Shown in pieces: positions 7,645 through 15,521 of a stretch of DNA of 19,495 bases. The position numbers were made by a program, and so were the translations under genes. Each line of letters starts with the position of its first letter. Position 1 is the stretch's first letter. The notes under the pieces are model-generated. The model searched no databases. It saw only the letters and a list, made by a program, of their open reading frames with translations, and was not told the DNA's origin. This stretch comes from an uncultured Pseudoflavonifractor sp. GTDB taxonomy: Bacteria; Bacillota; Clostridia; Oscillospirales; Oscillospiraceae. The stretch lies in assembly GCA_904419835.1 (NCBI GenBank), contig CAJFTA010000044.1:1-19495 (forward strand). Reading direction: 5' to 3'.

Positions 7645-10600
7645 TTACAGCTCGTCGATCATCCAGTCGTAGAAGCGGCGGATCCTGCCCGCCAGCTCCT
7701 CGCCCGCCTTGTCCTCAAAGTCCCGGGAGGCCATGGCGTAGGAGATGCCCAGCTCCCGGTCGGCCCGCTTCAGGCCCCGCAGCTTCTCGCAGTAGTCCCG
7801 CAGGGCCTCCCGGCGCGCTCTGGCCGCCTTCAGGCCGGCCTCGTCGGCCCTCTCCTTCTGCTCGGCCAGGGCGTCGGTGAAGCGCTCATAGTCATCGTCG
7901 CTGAGGGCGTAGAAGGCCTGGGCGGCGTAGTACTCCTTGCAGTCCCGCTCCAGGCGGCTCTCCAGCTCGCCGCTCAGGGGCTTCTCGTCGCCCAGCTCCA
8001 TGTTCCAGCAGGCGCGCAGGTCGTCGTAGGCGATGAGGCCCCCTGCCAGGCACTTGAGGAAGGCCTGGCCCCGCCGGGCCGCCTTTTCCTGGATGCCCGC
8101 GGCGGTGTTGTGGGCATCCAGCAGGGCCTTCAGCTCCTCCGCCACGGGGAGGGCCGCCTTCAGCTCGTCCCAGACGGACATCTTGCGCCGCAGGCCCCGC
8201 TCGGCCAGCCGCTCGCCCAGGTCGGCGGGGGCGGGGCTGTCGGTGGTGGTCATCACCTGGTTGACGTACTTCAGTTCCTCCCGCCGCATAGCGGGCTTGG
8301 GGAAGCCCTCCCGGTCCGGGACCTCCCTGTCCGCCAGAATGGCGCGCAGCTCCTCCATGGTGCAGGACTTGTCCCGGTCCAGCTTCGCCGCCGCCAGCAG
8401 GTCTCCGGCGGACGTCCCCGGATTGGGCAGATAGAGGGCGTACTCCGCCGTGGCGCCGGCGGCGTCGGGATTGGTCCGCTCCACCAGGCCCAGATCGGCG
8501 GCCTTCCTCAGGTCGTCCGCCGCCTCCTTGGCCAGGGCGGCCTCCCGCATGTCCCACTTGGGCACCGCGCCGTGGAACAGGCTCTGGTTGAACAGGTTGG
8601 GGAAGCGGCTCCAGTCACGGCCGTTGTCGCCGTGCTCCATATGGAGGCCCACCTCGTGGGGGTTGCCCTCATAGGTCTTCTCCGCATCCTCCACCCAGCT
8701 CAGGGCCCAGGCGGGCACGCAGACGTACAGCCGGTAGAGGACGAGCTCATCCCGGGCGGAGCTGCGGTACACGCTGTCCCCGCCGTCCACCACGCCGTGG
8801 GCGGCGGCGTACTTCTCAATGTGCTTGTCCAGCCACTTGCAGCCGTCGGGCACGGTCATGTACTTGCTGCAGCCGCAGTCGCCCAGGGAGAAGCCGGTCC
8901 GGGTCTGGAGCAGGGGGCTGGCCTGGGTGCTCAGCTTGTCCACCAGGGTCTGGGCCGCCAGCTCCAGCGGCTTGTGCCCCTCGGGGTCCTCCGCCGGGGA
9001 CAGCTGGGGGATCTGGGCGTCCTTGTTGCCCGAGTAGAGCTTGACCAGGAAGCTCTCCATGGTGTCGTTGACCACCTGGCCGAACTCCTCCTGGATAAAG
9101 TCCCGGATGATTTTGGCCGCATCAAAGGCCGCCTGTCCCTTGCCATCGGGCGGATCCAGCTGGGTCCACTCGTCCTTCTTGCTGCACAGCAGCTCCACAA
9201 AGGCCTTGGCCTTGCGGGTGACCTCCTTCTGGGGGAGCAGGTCGTCCAGGTAGTTCATCACCACCGCAGTGGTGTGTTCGCCGCCGGTCAGGTCGATGGG
9301 GGACCAGGAGAAGGAGCGCTGGAACAGGGCCTGATGCTCTTCGGTGTCGGTGAGCAGGCCGGCGTTGCGCTGGATGAGCCGCTTGAGCTCCTTGATGACA
9401 AAGGTGTACACGTCGTAGAGGCCGCTGCCCATGGGGATGATCACCTGGTGCTCCAGCTGGTTGTACAGCTGCTCCACCCGGGCCCACTCCTCGTTGCGGC
9501 CCAGCAGGCCCCTGGACTTGGACGCGGCGTAGCCGGCGAATTTGCCGTCGGCGTGGAGGACCTTGCGGATCTCGTTCATCAGGTTGACCATGTAGTAGGG
9601 CCCCTTCACCCGGAACACCTCGTCCGCCTTGGCGGTAAAGCGCTCCCGCAGGGGGTTGAGGCGCATGGCCGCCTTGACCTCCTTGGGGGAGAGGCCGGCC
9701 TCCAGCAGGAACCGCTCGGCCAGGGCGCCGTCGGGCTCGCCGCACCGGTCGAACTGCTCCCACACCTTGTCAAAGACCTTCTTGGCCACATAGACCGTCA
9801 TCAGGCCGATGGGCACCACGCAGGAGGAGTAGCCGATGACGTTGTAGCAGTAGTTGGCGTCCCGGGGGAAGACCCGGTGGCTCTGCTTGCTCACCGCCAC
9901 ACCGCTGATGGGGGTCCGGTTGGAGAGGAAGGAGTCCACCAGGAAGGGCTCGTCCCCCGCCTTGGCCTCGGTGGTGCAGATCAGGTTCAGGATGGAGTTG
10001 GCCACCACCTTGCGGGCGGTGTCCGCCGGGTCGCCGAAGAACACGCCGCCGTCGGCCACGCCCTCCACCAGGGTGCAGAAGTCGAAGATGTTCTCGCTGA
10101 TCTCCACGTCAAAGGTGCCGTACTGCTGGCGGAACGCCTCGCCCCGGTTCTGGAGGCCCATGAAGTAGTCAATCTCCTTCAGGGCGGCATAGGCGTTGCG
10201 GTCGCCCTTCTGCTTGCGCACCGGGTCGGGCTCGCTGCCGCAGGCGCTGGGGAGCATCAGGTAGGCCGACACGCCGGTGTTCTTGTACCGGTCCACGCTG
10301 ATGTTGCGGATAATCTGCCGGGTGAGGAAGGGCACGTCCACGATGGTGCCTCCGCTGGTGCCGCCGGCCAGGCCGGACAGGAAGAACACGTTCAGGCGCA
10401 TGCCCGCGGGCTTGCCCTTCAGCAGGCGGTTGAGGGCGGCAGTCAGGGCGGCGGTCAGGGCGGCGATGGTGTTGGGCTGGCTGAGGCGGACCCGGCCGGG
10501 CTGCCGCCAGGCGCTGGCGCCGGTGCTGTCAAACCCGGACTGGGCGGGCACGGTGATGGCCATGCCGCCGGTCACCTTATACAGCTCCGGGTCCACCCAG

Positions 10601-10956
10601 GCCCTCATCTGGGGGGAGATGGTGGCCGGGTTGATGGACTCGTGGGCCCCCTCGAAGGGGATCTTGAGCACCTCGGTGCTGTCAAAGCCGTACTTCTCCT
10701 GCAGCTCGTCCAGCTCCTTGTAGGCCGCGTCCAGCGCCAGGAAGGCCACCTTGTCGGCCAGTTCCTGGGGATCCACCTTCCACTCCAGCTGCCTGCGCAG
10801 CGTACACAGGCTCTTGTGGCCGTTGCCGCCGCAGCTGATGAAGAGGAACAGCTCGTTTGCCAGCTTCCGCTTGTGGGTGGAGATGACGCCGGTGCCCTCC
10901 AGGTAGTCCAAGGTGTTCAGGTTGGCCTTCACGCGTTTGATATGGATATCGTTCAT
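7645..10956 (-). CDS. Tubulin-like GTPase with long C-terminal extension
   Basis: This 1,103-residue protein starts at ATG 10956 (24 residues inside the longest open frame) with AAAGGA upstream. Its first 220 residues carry the tubulin/FtsZ nucleotide-binding pattern of the Tubulin_2 family (PF13809): GGNGHKSL (43-50) for the first phosphate loop and GLAGGTSGGT (195-204) for the tubulin signature, here in the divergent form AGGTSGG instead of GGGTGSG. The remaining 800 or more residues are largely helical and unrecognised; no membrane helix or signal peptide is visible. Family members are far larger than FtsZ and often lie with vWA proteins. It probably binds GTP and may form cytoplasmic filaments or scaffolds; polymerisation is inference. 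Second in the leftward operon, 68 bases after the vWA gene. Confidence 0.88.
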   Translation of the reverse strand: MNDIHIKRVKANLNTLDYLEGTGVISTHKRKLANELFLFISCGGNGHKSLCTLRRQLEWKVDPQELADKVAFLALDAAYKELDELQEKYGFDSTEVLKIPFEGAHESINPATISPQMRAWVDPELYKVTGGMAITVPAQSGFDSTGASAWRQPGRVRLSQPNTIAALTAALTAALNRLLKGKPAGMRLNVFFLSGLAGGTSGGTIVDVPFLTRQIIRNISVDRYKNTGVSAYLMLPSACGSEPDPVRKQKGDRNAYAALKEIDYFMGLQNRGEAFRQQYGTFDVEISENIFDFCTLVEGVADGGVFFGDPADTARKVVANSILNLICTTEAKAGDEPFLVDSFLSNRTPISGVAVSKQSHRVFPRDANYCYNVIGYSSCVVPIGLMTVYVAKKVFDKVWEQFDRCGEPDGALAERFLLEAGLSPKEVKAAMRLNPLRERFTAKADEVFRVKGPYYMVNLMNEIRKVLHADGKFAGYAASKSRGLLGRNEEWARVEQLYNQLEHQVIIPMGSGLYDVYTFVIKELKRLIQRNAGLLTDTEEHQALFQRSFSWSPIDLTGGEHTTAVVMNYLDDLLPQKEVTRKAKAFVELLCSKKDEWTQLDPPDGKGQAAFDAAKIIRDFIQEEFGQVVNDTMESFLVKLYSGNKDAQIPQLSPAEDPEGHKPLELAAQTLVDKLSTQASPLLQTRTGFSLGDCGCSKYMTVPDGCKWLDKHIEKYAAAHGVVDGGDSVYRSSARDELVLYRLYVCVPAWALSWVEDAEKTYEGNPHEVGLHMEHGDNGRDWSRFPNLFNQSLFHGAVPKWDMREAALAKEAADDLRKAADLGLVERTNPDAAGATAEYALYLPNPGTSAGDLLAAAKLDRDKSCTMEELRAILADREVPDREGFPKPAMRREELKYVNQVMTTTDSPAPADLGERLAERGLRRKMSVWDELKAALPVAEELKALLDAHNTAAGIQEKAARRGQAFLKCLAGGLIAYDDLRACWNMELGDEKPLSGELESRLERDCKEYYAAQAFYALSDDDYERFTDALAEQKERADEAGLKAARARREALRDYCEKLRGLKRADRELGISYAMASRDFEDKAGEELAGRIRRFYDWMIDEL

Positions 10957-11024
10957 ATGGAATCCGTCCTTTCTCTCTTGTCCGATGTTGATGTCGTATC
11001 TGGGCCGCGGGACCGGAGCGGGCC

Positions 11025-13133
11025 TCACTCCTCAGGGGGGAGCCACTCCACCTCGATGGTCAGGCCGCTCTCGTCGTCCCGGAAAACCTCTCCGCCAAGG
11101 GCCCTGCCGTCCCTGCCCAGTCGGTAGGTCCTGTATCGGTTCCGTCCGCTGGCGCGCCTGGCGATGCGGATGCGGCAGCCGGGGGAGGACAGCTCCGCCC
11201 TGGCCGACCGCACCGCCTGCACGATGCGCCGCATCCCCGCGCTGCCCGAGCCGGGATCCAGGCTGTTCATGACCAGGGTGTACAGGGTGAAGGAGCTGCC
11301 CCGGGGCGGGGCGATGGTCTCCACGCTGTACCCGTCGCCGCAGGCGCAGGTAACGGTAAAGTCGCCGGGCAGGCGGCACATCCGCTGCCGCAGCAGCACC
11401 GCCGCGGCGATGAGGGCCGCCAGCACCGCCAGAATCAGGGGCAGCCAGGCCAGCAGACTGAAGGTGACCTCCACCGTACCGGGGATGTCCCACACCTGTC
11501 CCAGGCTGTCCACCGCGTGGACGGTAAAGGATGCCTCCCCCGTGCTCAGGCCCCTGATGGTGATGACGCCGGCCTCGCCGGGGGTGATGTCCAGCCGCTC
11601 CTCAGGCGTCCAGGAGACATCCTCCACCGTCAGGGTCACGCTGTCCCATCCGGCCAGGAAGCGCGCCGCCAGGTCCACCTCCACCGAGGCCCCGTGGCCC
11701 ACGGCGACCTGGATGGGCGCGCCGCCCATGGTGAACTCCAGGGTCTGTGTGGTGGTTCGGGTCATCTGGGCGGCGGTCACAGCTGCCTGGATCATATACC
11801 GTCCGGGTGCCGGGACGGTGAAGGCGCCTGTCAGGACACCCTCCTCCTGGCTGTACGTGAGGGGCACGGTCTGCGCCTCCCCCCCTGCCTCCGGTGTGAC
11901 GGTGCAGGACGCGCCGCTGAGGGCGGCATAGAACGCCTCATCCTGGGGCTGGTCCATGTAGAGGACCTCCAGCCTTATGGCGGCGGCGCCGCCCTGGATC
12001 TGGCTGTCCATCCGGAGGGTGATGCCGGTGACGGGCACCAGCGTGACATCGTAGGACACCTCGCCCTCCGCGCCTACGGTCCAGATACCCTGGGCCGGGG
12101 CCGTGATGGTCATCAGGGCGTAGCCGTTGCCCCGGACCAGCCGGACCGAGCCGCTACTCAGGTCCACCTGGCTGCCGCTGGGGTCCCAGAGGGCCAGGCC
12201 GCCGATGCCGCCGTCGGAGATGATGTAGATGTTGGCGCAGAAGATGCCGGGGCTGGTCAGGTCCGCGCTGTAATAGGTCCAGCCGTCCTGATGCCAGGGC
12301 GGGAGCTTGGTGCCGCCGGAGCCCATCATCATGCCGAAGATGGCGTTGTAGAAGTCGCTGACCTCCTGGCGGGAGTCGGTGATCAGGTAGTTGACCCGGG
12401 AGGCCGCGCCGGCGTCGTTGCTGTCGGGCAGGAGCAGGCCCTCCCCCGACTGGGTGCTGTTGGCGATGTTCCAGATCTCCGCCCGGCCCTGGTCGTTGAT
12501 CCGGCCCTGGTAGTTCAGGCCCACCACATAGATCTCGCAGCTGAGCTGCCGGGCCGCCTCCAGGCCCTCGGCCATCATGGCGGCGGAGCGTTCCATGCCC
12601 TCGGGGGAGAGGGCGTCGGTGTAGCCGTCGGTGAAGAGGATGATCATGTTCTTCCGCACGCCGTCCTGGGCGTCTTTGAGCATCTCGGTGCCGGCCAGCA
12701 CCGCCCGGCCCAGGTCTGTGGCGCCGGTGTTTACCTTATCATAGGTAATGGCGTCGATCTTGCCGGCCACGAAGCTCACCTCCGCCTCGGAGGTCAGCTC
12801 CACCGGGATGGTCTCGGTCTCGGTGTCCGCGCTGAAGGAGATGACGCCCACCCTGGAGCGGACCCCTCCGGTCCCTGCGGCCTGGTCCATCAGGCTCTCG
12901 GTGTAGAGGGAGTTGACGAACATCCCCGCCGCCGACACCGCCAGTCGCTCCGGGTCGGTGGCGTTCATGGAGCCGCTCTTGTCAATGAGCAGCGCGATGT
13001 TGTAGGGCTGTCCGGCGGCGCTCTCCGCCGCTACGGCCCGGGGTACCCCCCAGCCAAGCCCGCTCCATACCAGACAGAGCGCCGCCGCCAGCGCCGTCAG
13101 CGCCAGCCGCGCCGCGCCTCTCTTTTTTCCCAT
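11025..13133 (-). CDS. Exported, membrane-anchored von Willebrand factor A protein
   Basis: The 702-residue product has a signal peptide with basic start (MGKKRG), hydrophobic core and likely cleavage after AVAA at about 36. The vWA domain (about 44-260) has an intact metal-ion site: DKSGS (D51, S53, S55), T139 in TGATD and D169 in FTDG. Beta-sandwich-like regions follow to about 555, then one membrane helix (about 558-581) and a cytoplasmic region of about 120 residues. vWA domains bind protein ligands through a metal ion, so this is a candidate surface sensor or adhesion part signalling to the cytoplasmic GTPases. GGAGGAG precedes the ATG at 13133. It leads the leftward operon and is divergent from the lipoprotein gene, with the inverted repeat between them. 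Confidence 0.92.
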   Translation of the reverse strand: MGKKRGAARLALTALAAALCLVWSGLGWGVPRAVAAESAAGQPYNIALLIDKSGSMNATDPERLAVSAAGMFVNSLYTESLMDQAAGTGGVRSRVGVISFSADTETETIPVELTSEAEVSFVAGKIDAITYDKVNTGATDLGRAVLAGTEMLKDAQDGVRKNMIILFTDGYTDALSPEGMERSAAMMAEGLEAARQLSCEIYVVGLNYQGRINDQGRAEIWNIANSTQSGEGLLLPDSNDAGAASRVNYLITDSRQEVSDFYNAIFGMMMGSGGTKLPPWHQDGWTYYSADLTSPGIFCANIYIISDGGIGGLALWDPSGSQVDLSSGSVRLVRGNGYALMTITAPAQGIWTVGAEGEVSYDVTLVPVTGITLRMDSQIQGGAAAIRLEVLYMDQPQDEAFYAALSGASCTVTPEAGGEAQTVPLTYSQEEGVLTGAFTVPAPGRYMIQAAVTAAQMTRTTTQTLEFTMGGAPIQVAVGHGASVEVDLAARFLAGWDSVTLTVEDVSWTPEERLDITPGEAGVITIRGLSTGEASFTVHAVDSLGQVWDIPGTVEVTFSLLAWLPLILAVLAALIAAAVLLRQRMCRLPGDFTVTCACGDGYSVETIAPPRGSSFTLYTLVMNSLDPGSGSAGMRRIVQAVRSARAELSSPGCRIRIARRASGRNRYRTYRLGRDGRALGGEVFRDDESGLTIEVEWLPPEE

Positions 13134-13220
13134 GGTATTCTCCTCCTTTTTGTACTGCGCCTGAGTGTTTCCAGCTGATTGAGCTTTGCTCTTTGTCCAA
13201 AAAAACAGGGTGAAAACCCA

Positions 13221-13280
13221 ATTGTCACGGCGTTCCGATAAAAAAATTCAAAATGATATTTTTCTCTCCGCCGTGACAAT
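13221..13280. promoter_or_regulatory. Perfect 12-bp inverted repeat in the divergent promoter region
   Basis: ATTGTCACGGCG at 13221-13232 is exactly inverted as CGCCGTGACAAT at 13269-13280, around a 36-bp AT-rich centre, in the 231-bp gap between the two divergent arms. Each arm contains TTGTCA, a plausible -35 hexamer, pointing inward so that each would read toward the far operon, but good -10 boxes at 17 bp are lacking (TATCAT lies at about 15 bp for the minus strand). It could be a paired operator for a regulator encoded elsewhere, or a pair of unusual promoters. Confidence 0.6.
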
Positions 13281-13364
13281 CCTCTCCCCCGCCTGTTTTC
13301 CTCTACAAAGGCCGGTATCCCCGGCCCATCTCGCCGGCCTGCCGGCAAAAGGAGTGGAACTTCC

Positions 13365-14546
13365 ATGAAACACATGCTTCGTCTCTGCCTCGCCGCCTCC
13401 CTCTTTCTCCCCGTCCTGCTGTGCGGCGGCTGCGCCCCCTTCTCCCTGCTCCGCACCGGCGTCCCCTCCGCCGCCCCCGCGCTCACCCAGCCCACCGCCC
13501 AGGCCACCGTCTCCACCGGCGCCCCCAGGCCCGGTATCCGGTACTGCCAGCAGCTGCTGAGCGGCGACGAGCTGGACCTCTATTTCCGGGTGCTGGACGC
13601 CGTTCTGAATGTGGAACCCACCATCACCGAGACCGACTTTGACCGGGACACCCTGAGCCGGATGGTGGACTACGTGCGTGCCGACTACCCGGAGCTCTTC
13701 TGGCTGCTGGGCACGGACACCCTCACCACCACGATGATCGGCGGCGTGCCCACCAAGATAACTCTCACCTTCCGGTACAGCCCGGAGACCGCTGACCTGG
13801 ACGCCGCCCAGGCCCGGGTGGAATCCGCCGTCCAGGCGTGCCTGAGCGGCATCGACCCGGCCTGGAGCGACTACGACAAGGTCAAGGCGGTGTACGACTG
13901 GATCGTCCGCCGGACGGAATACGACCTGGACGCCAACGACCAGAGCCTGTACACCGTCCTGGTGGATGGCCGGGGGGTGTGCGCCGGGTACGCCAAGGCC
14001 ACCCAGTACCTGCTCAACCGGCTGGGCGTCCCCTGCACCTATGTGACGGGCACGGTCCGGGGCGCCGGCCACGGCTGGAATCTGGTGTGGGCCGACGGGG
14101 CCTGGTACTACCTGGACCCCACCTGGGGCGACCCCCTCTTCTCCGACGGCGAGCAGAACCCGGACTATGTGTCCTACAACTACTTCTGCGTCACCGGGGA
14201 CGAGCTGTTCCGGACCCACACGCCGGACGACCTCTTCCCCCTCCCCGCGTGCACTGCCACCGCCTGCAACTACTTTGTCCGCAGCGGCCTGGTGCTGGAG
14301 CGGTACGACTACGGCGCCGTGCTGGAAATCCTCCGCCAGGCCGTGGCCGAGCGGCGGGACGCCTCCATCCGCTTCGTCTCCGCCCAGGCTCTGGAGGAGG
14401 CAAGCTATGCCCTTACCGAGGCGTACAATCTCTTCGACATGCTGAAGGAAATTGACGGCGGCTCGGGTTTGCTGGACACCAGCGTGATCTCCCACAGCGT
14501 GGATGAGGAGCTGAACATCTTCAACGTCTACTTCACCTTCCGGTGA
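13365..14546 (+). CDS. Transglutaminase-fold lipoprotein
   Basis: The 393-residue product begins with a short hydrophobic signal and LLCGGC; C23 is the probable lipidated cysteine, although Cys at -3 is atypical for a lipobox. A Pro/Ala/Thr-rich linker (about 30-60) leads to a mixed region and a transglutaminase-like core (PF01841 type) with all three catalytic residues: C206 in GRGVCAGY, H236 in GAGHGWN and D251 in YLDPTWGDP. In bacteria this fold usually acts as a cysteine protease, peptidase or cross-linking enzyme. It should sit on the outer face of the membrane, close to the vWA ectodomain encoded divergently. ATG at 13365 has GGAG eleven bases upstream; an ATG nine bases further in is an alternative. 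First gene of the rightward operon. Confidence 0.9.
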   Translation: MKHMLRLCLAASLFLPVLLCGGCAPFSLLRTGVPSAAPALTQPTAQATVSTGAPRPGIRYCQQLLSGDELDLYFRVLDAVLNVEPTITETDFDRDTLSRMVDYVRADYPELFWLLGTDTLTTTMIGGVPTKITLTFRYSPETADLDAAQARVESAVQACLSGIDPAWSDYDKVKAVYDWIVRRTEYDLDANDQSLYTVLVDGRGVCAGYAKATQYLLNRLGVPCTYVTGTVRGAGHGWNLVWADGAWYYLDPTWGDPLFSDGEQNPDYVSYNYFCVTGDELFRTHTPDDLFPLPACTATACNYFVRSGLVLERYDYGAVLEILRQAVAERRDASIRFVSAQALEEASYALTEAYNLFDMLKEIDGGSGLLDTSVISHSVDEELNIFNVYFTFR

Positions 14547-14571
14547 GGCGGCGCAGGAGGAGGCTTGACAC

Positions 14572-15507
14572 ATGGGAAAAGCAGACTACATCGCCAACGG
14601 CTACGGCTACCGCACCGACGAACAGGGCCGGGTGGTCCAGGCCTACGGGGAGCTCCGCCTGACGGACGACCCCCAGCGGGACGGCAAGGCCCAGCGGGAG
14701 GCGGGCGGCAACGCCCGCCAGCCCGGGGACGACGGCGGGCACTACATCGGCACCCGGTTCGACGGCAGCCCTGGGGCGGAGAACCTGTTCGCCCAGAACC
14801 AGGTGGTCAACCGCAGCGACTACAAGCGGCTGGAAAATTCCTGGGCCAGGGATCTCCAGCAGGGCAACCGGGTGTTTGTCAGCGTTGAGAGCAGTTACCC
14901 CGGCGGCCAGAACCGGCCCGCCGTCCTCTCAGGCACCTACACGGTGGTCCGCCCCGACGGCAGCACCTTCACCGACCACTTCTCCTTTACCAACGAGAAC
15001 ATGCACACCGGCGACCTGGCCCAGGATGCGGGCGGGCTGGAGGACGCGCCGGTGAGCCAGCTGCCCCCCGGCGTCACCCAGGCCGACCTGGAGGCCAGCG
15101 CGAAATACGACCAGGGCCGTGTGTTCCGGCACAACGACCCCAACGCCCTCAACGTGACCATGGCGGAGGAGTTCCAGGAGCTCTCCCAGTCCAGGGCGGA
15201 GGCCCAGTTCAGGTCCGGCGTGTCCGCTCTGGACGCCCAGGAGACGCCGGGCGGGCAGAGCCAGGGCGGGGCCGCCGGGCAGGCGGGCTTCGCCTCCGGC
15301 GTGTCCGCCCTCTCCGCCGGATCGGACGCCGGCCAGTCCGCCGGGCCGTCGGGCGGCTTTGCCGCCGGCGTGGAGGCCGTCGCCGGCCAGGAGGCGGGGA
15401 ACGCGCCGGAAGAGGGCGAGGGGCTGTCCTCCGGCGGCGCGGAACGGGAGTCCGGCGGCGCGGAGGAGGGCGGAGGCATCTCCGGCGGCCAGGACATGGA
15501 GCCCTGA
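14572..15507 (+). CDS. EssD-like DNA/RNA non-specific endonuclease
   Basis: Residues about 5-135 of this 311-residue protein match the Endonuclea_NS_2 (PF13930) beta-beta-alpha metal nuclease pattern: DGGH at 54-57 with H57 as general base, RFDGS at 62-66, NLFAQNQVVNRSDYKRLENSW at 71-91 with metal-binding Asn candidates N76 and N80, then a beta strand ending in RPAVLSGTYTVV. There is no signal peptide. From about 205 to 311 the chain is Gly/Ala/Ser/Glu-rich and probably disordered, with three copies of an F-x-[SA]-G-V-x-A motif at 213, 240 and 263. EssD is a type VII-secreted nuclease toxin. The next gene, 14 bases on, is a VirD4-like ATPase, so delivery is conceivable. No adjacent immunity gene is recognised. 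CAGGAGGAGG precedes the ATG. Confidence 0.87.
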   Translation: MGKADYIANGYGYRTDEQGRVVQAYGELRLTDDPQRDGKAQREAGGNARQPGDDGGHYIGTRFDGSPGAENLFAQNQVVNRSDYKRLENSWARDLQQGNRVFVSVESSYPGGQNRPAVLSGTYTVVRPDGSTFTDHFSFTNENMHTGDLAQDAGGLEDAPVSQLPPGVTQADLEASAKYDQGRVFRHNDPNALNVTMAEEFQELSQSRAEAQFRSGVSALDAQETPGGQSQGGAAGQAGFASGVSALSAGSDAGQSAGPSGGFAAGVEAVAGQEAGNAPEEGEGLSSGGAERESGGAEEGGGISGGQDMEP

Positions 15508-15521
15508 AAGGAGCGGATTTT

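Noticed and set aside
6889..11127. 1,412-codon plus-strand open frame opposite the tubulin-like gene
   Set aside because: Its translation is Gly/Val/Leu/His/Gln-rich antisense noise spanning several minus-strand genes; the minus strand encodes recognisable GTPase motifs.
13248..14573. Minus-strand 441-codon frame opposite the lipoprotein
   Set aside because: The plus strand shows a signal peptide and a complete transglutaminase triad; the minus translation is Gly/Val/His-rich antisense.
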